This document shows, one piece after another, positions 8,568-16,737 of a stretch of DNA of 64,000 nucleotides. Source of the stretch: Hyphomicrobiales bacterium (lineage in GTDB: Bacteria > Pseudomonadota > Alphaproteobacteria > Rhizobiales > Rhizobiaceae). The notes below the pieces were generated by a model. That model worked only from the letters and a program-made list of their open reading frames with translations, did not search any database and was not told the origin of the DNA. Position numbers and translations under genes: made by a program. The stretch covers positions 186,001-250,000 of the forward strand of contig UCAG01000005.1 in assembly GCA_900470285.1 (NCBI GenBank). The letters run 5' to 3'. The number at the start of each line of letters is the position of its first letter. Within the stretch, counting starts at the first letter, position 1.

Positions 8568-8999
8568 TTAGGTCTCTGCCATAGCTTCCGCAATCAGCTT
8601 AAAATCATGCTCACTGAGCTCCAGCAAACCGAAGCGGAACGGATAAGCCCAGTTTGATTTACCCTGAGTCAGCTCTAACCGGTCTAATAAAGGGCGAATA
8701 GGAATGATCTTTGTATCATTCCATTGCACATCGCGCCGAAAGGGAAGAAAACCCTGCCCCATATCAACCTGATAAACAGCATCATTGCTGACCAAGCCTT
8801 GCGCTGTAAAAGACTGTAGCCTGTCTTTACCGCCCATGGTTGTCGCGGGCGAATAACAGATCACGCCATCTCCGCTCTTTAATCTGCGCAGAGGTGCAGA
8901 TTTGCCATGACAAACCTGCATGAAACCCTCTGCCCGCCCGTGTTGCACATGATCAGCGCTGGCAATAGCAAGCCAGTATTTTCGCCCGTGTTCTGTCAT
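8568..8999 (-). CDS. EVE domain-containing protein
   Basis: A 143-residue single EVE (PUA-like) domain protein. The start [12 protein letters not shown] and the later [12 protein letters not shown] are the recognisable family segments; aromatic residues line the presumed pocket. EVE domains are known in several systems to bind modified bases in nucleic acid. Its ATG shares a base with the stop of the VOC gene before it (TAATG), so translation is probably coupled. It is the last gene of the leftward cluster aidB-WYL-VOC-EVE. A role in reading damaged or modified nucleic acid is an inference from domain and context. Confidence 0.85.
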   Translation of the reverse strand: MTEHGRKYWLAIASADHVQHGRAEGFMQVCHGKSAPLRRLKSGDGVICYSPATTMGGKDRLQSFTAQGLVSNDAVYQVDMGQGFLPFRRDVQWNDTKIIPIRPLLDRLELTQGKSNWAYPFRFGLLELSEHDFKLIAEAMAET

Positions 9000-9370
9000 T
9001 ATGTATCCAGTGCATAAACACGCAGACGATGGCCGTCCGGATCAGCAATCACAAAAGACCAGCCAAACTCCAACTGCACAGGGGCCATCAGAATATCGGC
9101 CTTCAGATCACGCCATTTCTCATAAAGCGCATTCACCGCATCACGCGTTTCAACCCGCATAGAAAATTCACAGCCGCCACCACTCTTCGCTGGCACCGGT
9201 TGAACCGTGTGCTTTGACCAGAGTGACAGTTTCAAACCGGATTGCAGAATAAAAAGCACGAAGGTCGGAGATTGTTCGACCGGCTGAATGCCAAACAGCT
9301 CAGCATAGAATGTGGCACTTGCTTCCGGGTTTGCTACATAGAGCATCATATTATCGGGGTGGTTCATCAT
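8999..9370 (-). CDS. VOC (glyoxalase/bleomycin-resistance fold) protein
   Basis: A 123-residue single-chain VOC protein ([20 protein letters not shown] at the start, [14 protein letters not shown] at the end). The two betaalphabetabetabeta modules are discernible. The usual first metal-ligand His is absent at the start of module one, so this could be a binding rather than catalytic member. The start has GGAG in AAGGAGTTCT. It overlaps the EVE start by one base and lies 64 bp after the WYL regulator, a pairing common for WYL-VOC gene couples. Confidence 0.82.
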   Translation of the reverse strand: MMNHPDNMMLYVANPEASATFYAELFGIQPVEQSPTFVLFILQSGLKLSLWSKHTVQPVPAKSGGGCEFSMRVETRDAVNALYEKWRDLKADILMAPVQLEFGWSFVIADPDGHRLRVYALDT

Positions 9371-9434
9371 AGAACTCCTTCAGTTGATGCCAAAGGATAT
9401 GAACCGCCGATGTGTCAGTTTCTGTCAGCAGTGT

Positions 9435-10139
9435 TTAAAATTCGCGCGTAATATTCTGCGCTTTACGCCAGTCTTTCAACAGGCTTTGCCGTGAGCGGGG
9501 ATAGCGCCCTTCCAAAATTGTCAGAGATTGAATGCGATCGGTGCGAAAATGCCGGAAATCCTGACGCAACTCGCACCAGCCGAGCACAACCTGTACCTGA
9601 TCGAAGAAACCAAGCCCGAACGGCCAGATAATGCGTTGCGATACTTGTCCCTCTGCATCAGCATAATGCAGATCAAGCCTGGATTGCTGACGGATTGCTA
9701 ACCGGATTTGCGCCAGAATATCAGGATCAACCGGAACCGGTCGTTCTTTATTCGCAGACGGCCCCACGAGCAGCGTGGAAGCCTCAAGGTCATCGCGCAA
9801 GGTTGATGGCAAAACCGCTGCAATCTTGGCCAGAGCATTACGCGCTGCCTGTGCCAGTTGCGTATCATGCCGCGTTGTCACCCAACGCGATCCCAGCACA
9901 AGAGCTTCGATCTCCTCCTGCGAGAACATCAACGGCGGCAGAGTAAAACCGGCGCGCAACACATAGCCGACACCGGCCTCACCTTCGATCACAGCACCTT
10001 GCGCCTGCAAACTGGCAATATCACGATAGAGCGTTCGCAGACTAATGCCTAACTCTGTCGCCAAATCCTGCCCGCTGACCGGATGCCTGTGACGGCGCAG
10101 AATTTGCAAAAGCTCCAGCAGACGCTCCGAGCGCGACAC
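9435..10139 (-). CDS. WYL-domain transcriptional regulator (YafY/DeoR-like HTH)
   Basis: A 234-residue regulator with an N-terminal HTH_11 winged helix (residues 1-60, LATELGISLRTLYRDI as the recognition region) and a WYL domain (LDLHYADAEGQVSQRIIWPFGLGF near residues 150-180). WYL domains in such proteins sense ligands, sometimes nucleic acids. It begins six bases after the aidB stop, on the same strand, so aidB and this gene are likely co-transcribed. It may control its own cluster (aidB, VOC, EVE). Confidence 0.88.
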   Translation of the reverse strand: MSRSERLLELLQILRRHRHPVSGQDLATELGISLRTLYRDIASLQAQGAVIEGEAGVGYVLRAGFTLPPLMFSQEEIEALVLGSRWVTTRHDTQLAQAARNALAKIAAVLPSTLRDDLEASTLLVGPSANKERPVPVDPDILAQIRLAIRQQSRLDLHYADAEGQVSQRIIWPFGLGFFDQVQVVLGWCELRQDFRHFRTDRIQSLTILEGRYPRSRQSLLKDWRKAQNITREF

Positions 10140-10145
10140 TGTGTT

Positions 10146-11888
10146 TTATTCCTGCGGATAAAGCGCATTGATAATGCCCAGCGCATCATGGCGGGCATCG
10201 ATCATACCATAAGTCGTACGCCATTGGCCGCCAAGGCGGGTCTCAATGAAAGCATCGCCGATATCATCGGCACCAAGCTCTTTCAGGCAGGCCGCACTGG
10301 CTGCCAGCGCCATTTGCTCGGTGAGCATACGCGCAGCACCTTCATCGGTCATGGTCACCTGCATCGCAGCCCGCAACACGGCAACAGTACCCTGCCCGCG
10401 ACGGCCAAGCTGTGTGCCGATCCACTCCAGCACATCGTCAAACAAACGTGGTGCGCGGTGCAATACACGCACAATATCGAGCGCCATCACATTGCCGGAA
10501 CCTTCCCAGATCGCATTGACCGGAGCCTCGCGATAAAGCCGCGCCAGCGGATTTTCTTCGACATAGCCATTGCCGCCGAGACATTCCATTGCTTCATAAA
10601 GCAGCGCCGGCGCAATTTTTGCCACCCAATATTTGACCACAGGTGTCATAACACGGGCAAAGGCAGCTTCCATACGATCATTGGCCGCCATATCAAAAGC
10701 GCGGGCAAGACGCAGTGACAGAGCAGTAGCAGCCGCCACATCCAGCGACATATCAGCAAGAACACGCTGCATAAGCGGCTGACTGATCAGTGGCACACCG
10801 CCGACATGCCGGTGGCGGGCATGATGAACAGCTTCACTCATACCGGCGCGCATCAGACCGGCGGAGGCTACAGCACAATCCAGACGGGTCAGTGTCACCA
10901 TATCAATGATGGTCTTCACACCCTGCCCCGGCTCTCCAACCATCTGGCCAAGTGCATTTTCAAACTGTACTTCGGAAGAGGCATTGGAGCGGTTACCGAG
11001 CTTGTCTTTCAAACGCTGGAAGCGGAAGCCGTTGCCACTGCCGTCCGACAATAAACGCGGCACAAGGAAACAGGACAGGCCGGACTTGTTATCACCGGCA
11101 GCCTGTCCATTGGCCTGCGCCAGCACCATAAAGGCATCAGACATCGGTGCGGACATAAACCATTTATGGCCGTTGAGACGGTAGACGCCATTACCCGCAT
11201 GATCGGCACGGGTAGTATTGGCGCGCACATCAGTGCCGCCCTGCTTTTCTGTCATGCCCATACCAAGCGTCAGACCGGCTTTCTTAACTGGCGGCTTGTT
11301 GGACGAGTCATATTTGCGGGTGAGGATACGCGGCGACCATTCATCATAAAGCGCCGGAGAGGTCATCAGCACTGCAAGTGATGCGCTTGTCATGGTCAGC
11401 GGGCAAAGATGGCCGCATTCAAGCTGCGCAGTCAGATAAAAACGTGTTGCACGCGCCTGATGGCGGCGCCCTGCTTCCGGAGATTGCTGCGGGCTGTTTT
11501 CCCAGATGGATGAGTGCAAGCCATGCGCAACGGAACGGCGCATCAAAGCATGATAGGCCGGATGATATTCCACCTGATCAATGCGGTTGCCCTGACGGTC
11601 ATGGGTTTGCAAGCGCGGCACTTCGGAATTGGCAAGACGCGCCATTTCCTGCGCATCCGCAGACAAGACAAAACGGCCGGTCTGTTCCAGCTCCTTTTGC
11701 AAGGTCTCCGGAAAACGCGCTGCACATTGCAGCAGCAGCGGATCACTCAGATAGGCGTTATATTGCGGAGCAGCCTGCCCGTTCAGATTTTTGGTCACGG
11801 AATATGGAGACGTATCCGGCGCATAATTGGTGCGCTGCGGCGCCTGATTGGTCACTTCAGAAACGTCTACAGGAGTGTTAACCGACAT
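10146..11888 (-). CDS. aidB: AidB-like acyl-CoA dehydrogenase-fold flavoprotein
   Basis: A 580-residue acyl-CoA-dehydrogenase-fold protein of the AidB branch, longer than standard 380-residue ACADs. E. coli AidB belongs to the adaptive response to alkylation. Visible are [17 protein letters not shown] (flavin-binding region), the core [14 protein letters not shown] and the helical end with [11 protein letters not shown] and [15 protein letters not shown] 11888 has GGA upstream. It heads the leftward cluster with a WYL regulator, a VOC and an EVE gene. It diverges from pyrB with about 220 bp between starts. Whether it repairs, protects DNA or oxidises an acyl-CoA is not settled for the family. 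Confidence 0.92.
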   Translation of the reverse strand: MSVNTPVDVSEVTNQAPQRTNYAPDTSPYSVTKNLNGQAAPQYNAYLSDPLLLQCAARFPETLQKELEQTGRFVLSADAQEMARLANSEVPRLQTHDRQGNRIDQVEYHPAYHALMRRSVAHGLHSSIWENSPQQSPEAGRRHQARATRFYLTAQLECGHLCPLTMTSASLAVLMTSPALYDEWSPRILTRKYDSSNKPPVKKAGLTLGMGMTEKQGGTDVRANTTRADHAGNGVYRLNGHKWFMSAPMSDAFMVLAQANGQAAGDNKSGLSCFLVPRLLSDGSGNGFRFQRLKDKLGNRSNASSEVQFENALGQMVGEPGQGVKTIIDMVTLTRLDCAVASAGLMRAGMSEAVHHARHRHVGGVPLISQPLMQRVLADMSLDVAAATALSLRLARAFDMAANDRMEAAFARVMTPVVKYWVAKIAPALLYEAMECLGGNGYVEENPLARLYREAPVNAIWEGSGNVMALDIVRVLHRAPRLFDDVLEWIGTQLGRRGQGTVAVLRAAMQVTMTDEGAARMLTEQMALAASAACLKELGADDIGDAFIETRLGGQWRTTYGMIDARHDALGIINALYPQE

Positions 11889-12106
11889 ATTCCATCCATT
11901 TAGCCGGAGATTTCAGCCGCCGGTTTTTGTATTTAAAATCTATACGCGAATCTCTAATATCCGCCTTGTGGCATTGTTTGCGGCAAAATTATAAATATCC
12001 CCTCAATAATCCGTTTTTCTCCACACTGTTTATTCGACAAAGCCGCAAAAGCATATATAAGGCCGCAAACAAGTTTCTCTGCAAACAAAATATGGGAATA
12101 GCTGTG

Positions 12107-13081
12107 ATGACAGAACAATCTCCCGCGCCCCTTTTTCCCCATCGCCATTTGCTCGGGATTAAAGGCCTTTCTCCTCTCGATATTACCACATTGCTGGATC
12201 TGGCCGACAGTGAAGTTGCCGTCTCCCGCCAGCCGGAAAAAAAGAAAACAATCCTAAGCGGTCGTACGCAGATTAATCTTTTTTTTGAAAATTCCACCCG
12301 AACCCAATCTTCCTTTGAACTTGCCGGTAAGCGCCTCGGCGCCGACGTAATGAATATGTCCGTTGGCAGCTCGTCGGTTAAAAAGGGTGAAACACTGATT
12401 GATACGGCGATGACGCTCAATGCGATGCAGCCGGATATTCTGGTAATCCGTCATGCTTCTGCAGGTGCCGCAGCACTTCTGGCGCAGAAAGTCGGCTGTT
12501 CGGTGGTCAATGCCGGCGACGGCGCGCACGAACACCCCACTCAGGCACTGCTCGATGCCCTGACCATCCGCCGCGCTAAAGGCAAAGTCGGCCGGTTGAT
12601 TGTGGCTATATGCGGTGATGTCCTGCATTCGCGTGTGGCCCGCTCCAATATTCTGCTGCTCAATGCACTGGGTGCGCGGGTACGGGTGATTGCACCATCC
12701 ACCCTGCTGCCATCCGGGATTGAAAATATGGGCGTAGAGGTCTTCAACTCGATGAAAGAAGGTCTGAAAGACGCCGATGTGGTAATGATGCTGCGCCTGC
12801 AGCGTGAGCGTATGAGCGGCTCTTTTGTGCCGTCGGTGCGTGAATATTTCCACTTCTACGGGCTGGATAAAGAAAAGCTCAAATATGCCAAGCCGGACGC
12901 TTTAGTAATGCATCCGGGCCCGATGAACCGCGGCGTAGAGATTGCCTCGGACATTGCTGACGGCCCGCAAAGCGTGATCCAGCAACAGGTGGAAATGGGT
13001 GTTGCCGTGCGCATGGCCGTGATGGAAGCTTTGCTTGATCCCCGACGAAATCCTGAAAATTTTAACGGTGTTGGAGCCTGA
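12107..13081 (+). CDS. pyrB: Aspartate carbamoyltransferase catalytic subunit
   Basis: Catalyses carbamoyl phosphate plus aspartate to carbamoyl aspartate, the committed step of pyrimidine synthesis. It is 324 residues from ATG 12107. The carbamoyl-phosphate motif [12 protein letters not shown], the segment [10 protein letters not shown] and the aspartate-binding stretch MLRLQRERM are present. The frame stays open to 11927, but the upstream part is AT-rich and lacks conserved sequence; GGGA precedes ATG 12107. Its stop TGA overlaps the ATG of the next gene by one base. With a non-catalytic dihydroorotase partner downstream, it probably forms the PyrB-PyrC' complex known from Pseudomonas. Confidence 0.95.
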   Translation: MTEQSPAPLFPHRHLLGIKGLSPLDITTLLDLADSEVAVSRQPEKKKTILSGRTQINLFFENSTRTQSSFELAGKRLGADVMNMSVGSSSVKKGETLIDTAMTLNAMQPDILVIRHASAGAAALLAQKVGCSVVNAGDGAHEHPTQALLDALTIRRAKGKVGRLIVAICGDVLHSRVARSNILLLNALGARVRVIAPSTLLPSGIENMGVEVFNSMKEGLKDADVVMMLRLQRERMSGSFVPSVREYFHFYGLDKEKLKYAKPDALVMHPGPMNRGVEIASDIADGPQSVIQQQVEMGVAVRMAVMEALLDPRRNPENFNGVGA

Positions 13082-14367
13082 TGATGAGCACTACAGTTTA
13101 CACCAATGCCCGCATCATTGACCCTTCACGCAACCTCGATGAAAACGGCACGCTGATTGTTCAGGACGGCATTATTATTGCCAGCGGTGCCGATACCAAT
13201 AACAAGGGCACGCCGGAAGGTGCGGAGATTATCGACCTTAACGGCAATGTACTGATCCCGGGTCTGGTCGACAGCCGCGTGTTTATTGGTGAACCAGGAA
13301 CAGAACACCGCGAAACGATCGCTTCGGCCAGTCAGGCCGCTGCAGCCGGTGGTGTAACATCCATGATCATGATGCCGGATACCGATCCGGTGATTGATAA
13401 TGTGGCGCTTGTGGAATTCATCAAGCGTACCGCGCGCGATACCGCGATCGTCAATGTGCATCCTGCCGCTGCCATTACCCGCGGTTTGCTGGGTGAGGAA
13501 ATGACCGAAATGGGTCTGCTGCGCGAAGCCGGTGCGGTTGCTTTTACTGAAGGCCGCAAATCGCTGGCCAATACACTGCTGCTGCGCCGTGCGCTGACCT
13601 ATGCAAAAGATTTCGGCGCCGTTATCGCCCATGAAACCATCGACCCGTATCTAGGCGGCGGTGCGATGAATAGCGGGCTTTATGCCAGCTGGCTCGGACT
13701 TTCCGGCGCCCCGCGCGAAGCAGAGGTGATTCCGCTGGAACGTGATCTGCGTCTGGCAAGCATGACCGGCGGCAACTATCATGCTGCACAGATCTCCTGC
13801 GATATGTCGGCTCAGGTTCTGCGTCGCGCCAAGGAAACCAATGCAAAAGTCAGCGCTGCTGTTTCGATCAATCATTTGTCGCTGAATGAAAATGATATCG
13901 GCGAATATCGTACATTCTTCCGTCTTTCCCCGCCGCTGCGCAATGAAGATGACCGTCAGGCGATGATTGAAGCTGTGCGCAACGGCACGATTGATGTGAT
14001 CGTTTCTGCACATAATCCGCAGGATGTTGATACTAAACGTCTGCCATTTGCGGATGCGGAAGCCGGTGCGATCGGTCTGGAAACCCTGATGGGTGCGGCG
14101 CTGCGGCTCTATCACAATGAATCTCTGACCCTGATGCGTCTGATTGAAGTGCTTTCCACCGCTCCGGCCAAACTCTATGGTCTTGATGCCGGTACATTGA
14201 AGGTCGGTGCAAAGGCTGACTTCGCCGTTATTGATCTTTATGAACCCTGGGTCGTGAAGGCTGAAGAATTACGCTCGCTCTCGAAAAACAGCTCTTTTGA
14301 AGATGCTAAATTTCAGGGGCGCGTGATCCGTACTGTGGTTAACGGCAAAACAGTCTTTGCAGTTTAA
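13081..14367 (+). CDS. Dihydroorotase-like protein, predicted non-catalytic (PyrC' type)
   Basis: A 428-residue amidohydrolase-fold protein annotated as dihydroorotase in relatives. The metal-binding DxHxH motif after the first strand is replaced: the sequence reads LVDSRVFIGEPG at residues 63-74. The usual FSDDG is FTEG, the HxCHVS region is NYHAAQISC, PHHL is INHL, and the catalytic (S/T)DHAPH is SAHNPQ near residue 309. The zinc ligands and general base are therefore missing. Overall length, GLET and PPLR motifs keep the family clear. It overlaps pyrB by one base. In Pseudomonas such inactive copies are needed for assembly of aspartate transcarbamoylase; that role is inferred here, and an active dihydroorotase should lie elsewhere in the genome. 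Confidence 0.85.
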   Translation: MMSTTVYTNARIIDPSRNLDENGTLIVQDGIIIASGADTNNKGTPEGAEIIDLNGNVLIPGLVDSRVFIGEPGTEHRETIASASQAAAAGGVTSMIMMPDTDPVIDNVALVEFIKRTARDTAIVNVHPAAAITRGLLGEEMTEMGLLREAGAVAFTEGRKSLANTLLLRRALTYAKDFGAVIAHETIDPYLGGGAMNSGLYASWLGLSGAPREAEVIPLERDLRLASMTGGNYHAAQISCDMSAQVLRRAKETNAKVSAAVSINHLSLNENDIGEYRTFFRLSPPLRNEDDRQAMIEAVRNGTIDVIVSAHNPQDVDTKRLPFADAEAGAIGLETLMGAALRLYHNESLTLMRLIEVLSTAPAKLYGLDAGTLKVGAKADFAVIDLYEPWVVKAEELRSLSKNSSFEDAKFQGRVIRTVVNGKTVFAV

Positions 14368-14452
14368 CCACAGATCAATATTGTTTTGGTGCGGATTTTA
14401 TGCCTAATTTCTGCTGTCCGGTTGCGCGGACAAATCACTCTGAGGGGACTTC

Positions 14453-15064
14453 ATGCTTGAACCACTGATTATCACCGGCAGCGCGGCTGGCATTTTTGCA
14501 GCGCTGGTCTTTGGCTATCTGCTCGGTTCAATTCCCTTTGGTTTGCTGCTCACGCGCATGGCCGGTCTGGGCGATGTGCGTTCCATCGGCTCCGGCAATA
14601 TCGGCGCGACCAATGTGCTGCGTACCGGTAATAAGAAAATTGCTGCTGCAACCCTGCTTTGCGATATGCTTAAAGGCACGATCGCCGTGCTGGTTGCTGC
14701 CTATTTCGGCCGCGACTATGCCTTGGCCGCAGGGCTTGGCGCATTTCTCGGCCATATTTTTCCGGTCTGGCTTGGATTTAAAGGCGGCAAAGGTGTTGCC
14801 ACTTATCTCGGTATTCTGCTGGGTCTGGCATGGCCGGGTGCACTGGTTTTTGCAGCTGTATGGATCGTTATCGCTCTCCTCACACGCTATTCTTCGCTCT
14901 CTGCGCTGATCGCCTGTATCATCGTTCCGCTTTCTATTCTCTATCTCGGATTGACGAAAACAGCTCTGCTCTTTGCAATTCTGACAGTGATAATTTTTAT
15001 CAAGCACCGTGCGAATATTGAGCGGTTACTGAGCGGTACAGAAACCAAAATAGGATCAAAATAA
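14453..15064 (+). CDS. plsY: Glycerol-3-phosphate acyltransferase PlsY
   Basis: Membrane enzyme that transfers an acyl group from acyl-phosphate to glycerol-3-phosphate, first step of phospholipid synthesis. It is 203 residues with about five to six hydrophobic segments. Motifs: GSGNIGATN near residue 47, [18 protein letters not shown] in the middle, and [10 protein letters not shown] at the end. The start has GAGGGGA upstream. A small hairpin (TGTCCG/CGGACA at 14415-14432) lies in the leader. dprA starts at the base after its stop, so the two are coupled. Confidence 0.95.
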   Translation: MLEPLIITGSAAGIFAALVFGYLLGSIPFGLLLTRMAGLGDVRSIGSGNIGATNVLRTGNKKIAAATLLCDMLKGTIAVLVAAYFGRDYALAAGLGAFLGHIFPVWLGFKGGKGVATYLGILLGLAWPGALVFAAVWIVIALLTRYSSLSALIACIIVPLSILYLGLTKTALLFAILTVIIFIKHRANIERLLSGTETKIGSK

Positions 15065-16258
15065 ATGATCGCAGAGACGGGTTCGCAGTCAAAAGGAATT
15101 CGTCTCTCAAATCAGCAGAGACTCAACTGGTTGCGGCTGATCCGCAGCGATAATGTCGGGCCTGCCAGTTTTCGCGATCTGATCGCCTATTGCGGCAGTG
15201 CAGCTGCCGCACTTGAGCGCCTGCCGCAGCTGGTGCGCTCCACAGCCAAACGTCCGCTGCGTATTCATACAATTGATGAGGCAGAACAGGAACTGGAAGC
15301 GATAGAACGCGCCGGTGCCAAACTTATCGGAATGGGTGAACCGGATTATCCACCCTATCTCAGACAGATGCCCACTCCGCCGCCGCTTGTGACTGTGCTT
15401 GGAGATACTGAACTCTTTAGCAAGCCTCCGGTCGCTATTGTCGGCGCGCGCAATGCTTCCGCCACAGCCTGCGCCTTCACTAGCCAGCTGGTTCGCAATC
15501 TCGGGCAATTCGGTTGCGCCATCGTTTCCGGCTTTGCCCGTGGCATTGATACAGCAGCACACAAAGCCAGCCTCGAGACAGGTACGATTGCCGTTCTGGC
15601 AGGCGGGCTTGACCGCCCCTATCCGCCGGAAAATATTCCGTTGCTCGACCAGATCATTGATAATGGCGGGGTCATTATTACTGAAATGCCGATGGGCTGG
15701 GTGCCACGCGCACAGGATTTTCCGCGCCGCAACCGCATTATTGCCGGCCTGTCACTCGGGCTTGCAGTGATTGAAGCGGCACAGCGATCCGGCTCGCTCA
15801 TCAGTGCGCGACTGGCCGCAGAAATGGGCAGACTGGTTTTTGCTGTCCCCGGCTCACCACTTGATCCGCGGGCGAATGGTGCCAATTCCCTGCTTAAAAA
15901 CGGCGCCATCATGCTCACCGAAGCGCAGGATATACTTGATGCGCTGGAGCCGATGTTGCGCACAAGTGATGCGGCACCAATGCAGGCCGGAACATTGTTC
16001 AATCAAAACACAGCACAGATTTTGATGAAACAACCGGCAAGCACCGGTTTTGATGCCGGTCAAAGTCCGGTTTCTGCGCAAAATGATTATGAGCGTATCC
16101 GCAACGCTCTCAGCAATACTCCTGTCTCGGCGGATGTGATTATCCGCCACACAGGGCTCAGTGCCTCTGCCGTGCATCTGGCATTATTGGAGCTTGATCT
16201 CGCGGGGCAGTTGCAACGCAGTGACAATGGTCTGGTTGCCCTGCTGCCCTCACAGTAA
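15065..16258 (+). CDS. dprA: DNA processing protein DprA
   Basis: Loads RecA on incoming single-stranded DNA during natural transformation. It is 397 residues with a helical N-terminus (LNWLRLIRSDNVGPASFRDLI), the Rossmann-like core (AIVGARNAS, VSGFARGIDTAAH, TEMPMG, FPRRNRIIAGLS, SGSLISARLAAEMGR) and a C-terminal winged helix (residues about 335-397, with the recognition segment LSASAVHLALLELDL). The ATG follows the plsY stop directly. It is convergent with the 59-residue gene that ends at its stop codon. The pyrB-pyrC'-plsY-dprA-topA order is standard for Rhizobiales. Confidence 0.95.
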   Translation: MIAETGSQSKGIRLSNQQRLNWLRLIRSDNVGPASFRDLIAYCGSAAAALERLPQLVRSTAKRPLRIHTIDEAEQELEAIERAGAKLIGMGEPDYPPYLRQMPTPPPLVTVLGDTELFSKPPVAIVGARNASATACAFTSQLVRNLGQFGCAIVSGFARGIDTAAHKASLETGTIAVLAGGLDRPYPPENIPLLDQIIDNGGVIITEMPMGWVPRAQDFPRRNRIIAGLSLGLAVIEAAQRSGSLISARLAAEMGRLVFAVPGSPLDPRANGANSLLKNGAIMLTEAQDILDALEPMLRTSDAAPMQAGTLFNQNTAQILMKQPASTGFDAGQSPVSAQNDYERIRNALSNTPVSADVIIRHTGLSASAVHLALLELDLAGQLQRSDNGLVALLPSQ

Positions 16259-16438
16259 TCAGTTTTTCGTCATCCGGCCTGACTGGGTCCGCAAAACATC
16301 TGATGCCTCAACCCATGCCATTTCAATGAAATAAGCCAGCATAGGATAGTGATTTGACTGAGCAATGTGGCGCAATTCCAGTAATTTATCATGAACATAA
16401 ATGATTTCATGATAGGACTTCTCTTTATCTTCCTTCAT
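16259..16438 (-). CDS. Small conserved-looking protein, 59 residues
   Basis: An open frame from ATG 16438 to TGA 16259-16261, adjacent to the dprA stop. The product begins MKEDKEKSYHEIIYVHDKLL and ends ASDVLRTQSGRMTKN. It is amphipathic and helical-looking, with no Cys and no membrane segment. AAGGCGGG lies shortly before the start. Composition is like that of neighbouring coding sequence, and it fills what would otherwise be an unusually long gap between dprA and topA. I do not recognise a family. Short length keeps confidence moderate. Confidence 0.6.
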   Translation of the reverse strand: MKEDKEKSYHEIIYVHDKLLELRHIAQSNHYPMLAYFIEMAWVEASDVLRTQSGRMTKN

Positions 16439-16737
16439 GAGCCCGCCTTCAGCGCGAATATATAAATTAATAAACCAAATAAAATGTCATTCTATTGAAT
16501 CCGGAACTGACAAATTTCATATGTACAATGCCTGAAATCAACCTATGATTACAAAACAAACAATGTCAACCTGTCGTTGTTTTGCGTAAAAAACAGTGGC
16601 TTGCTCTTGACCAATCCGATTTCGCTGTTCATTTGAATGACAAATATCCTGCCAGCCTGATGATTTTCAACGCTTGATTTTCAACACTGGCGCAATCCGG
16701 GCATATCCGGCTGTGTACGTTAATCTGGACCCGTAAT
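16439..16737. other. Intergenic region upstream of topA
   Basis: About 300 bp, AT-rich in its left half. It should contain the leftward promoter of the 59-residue gene and the topA promoter. I see no repeat element, RNA gene or further open frame that I can support. Confidence 0.5.
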
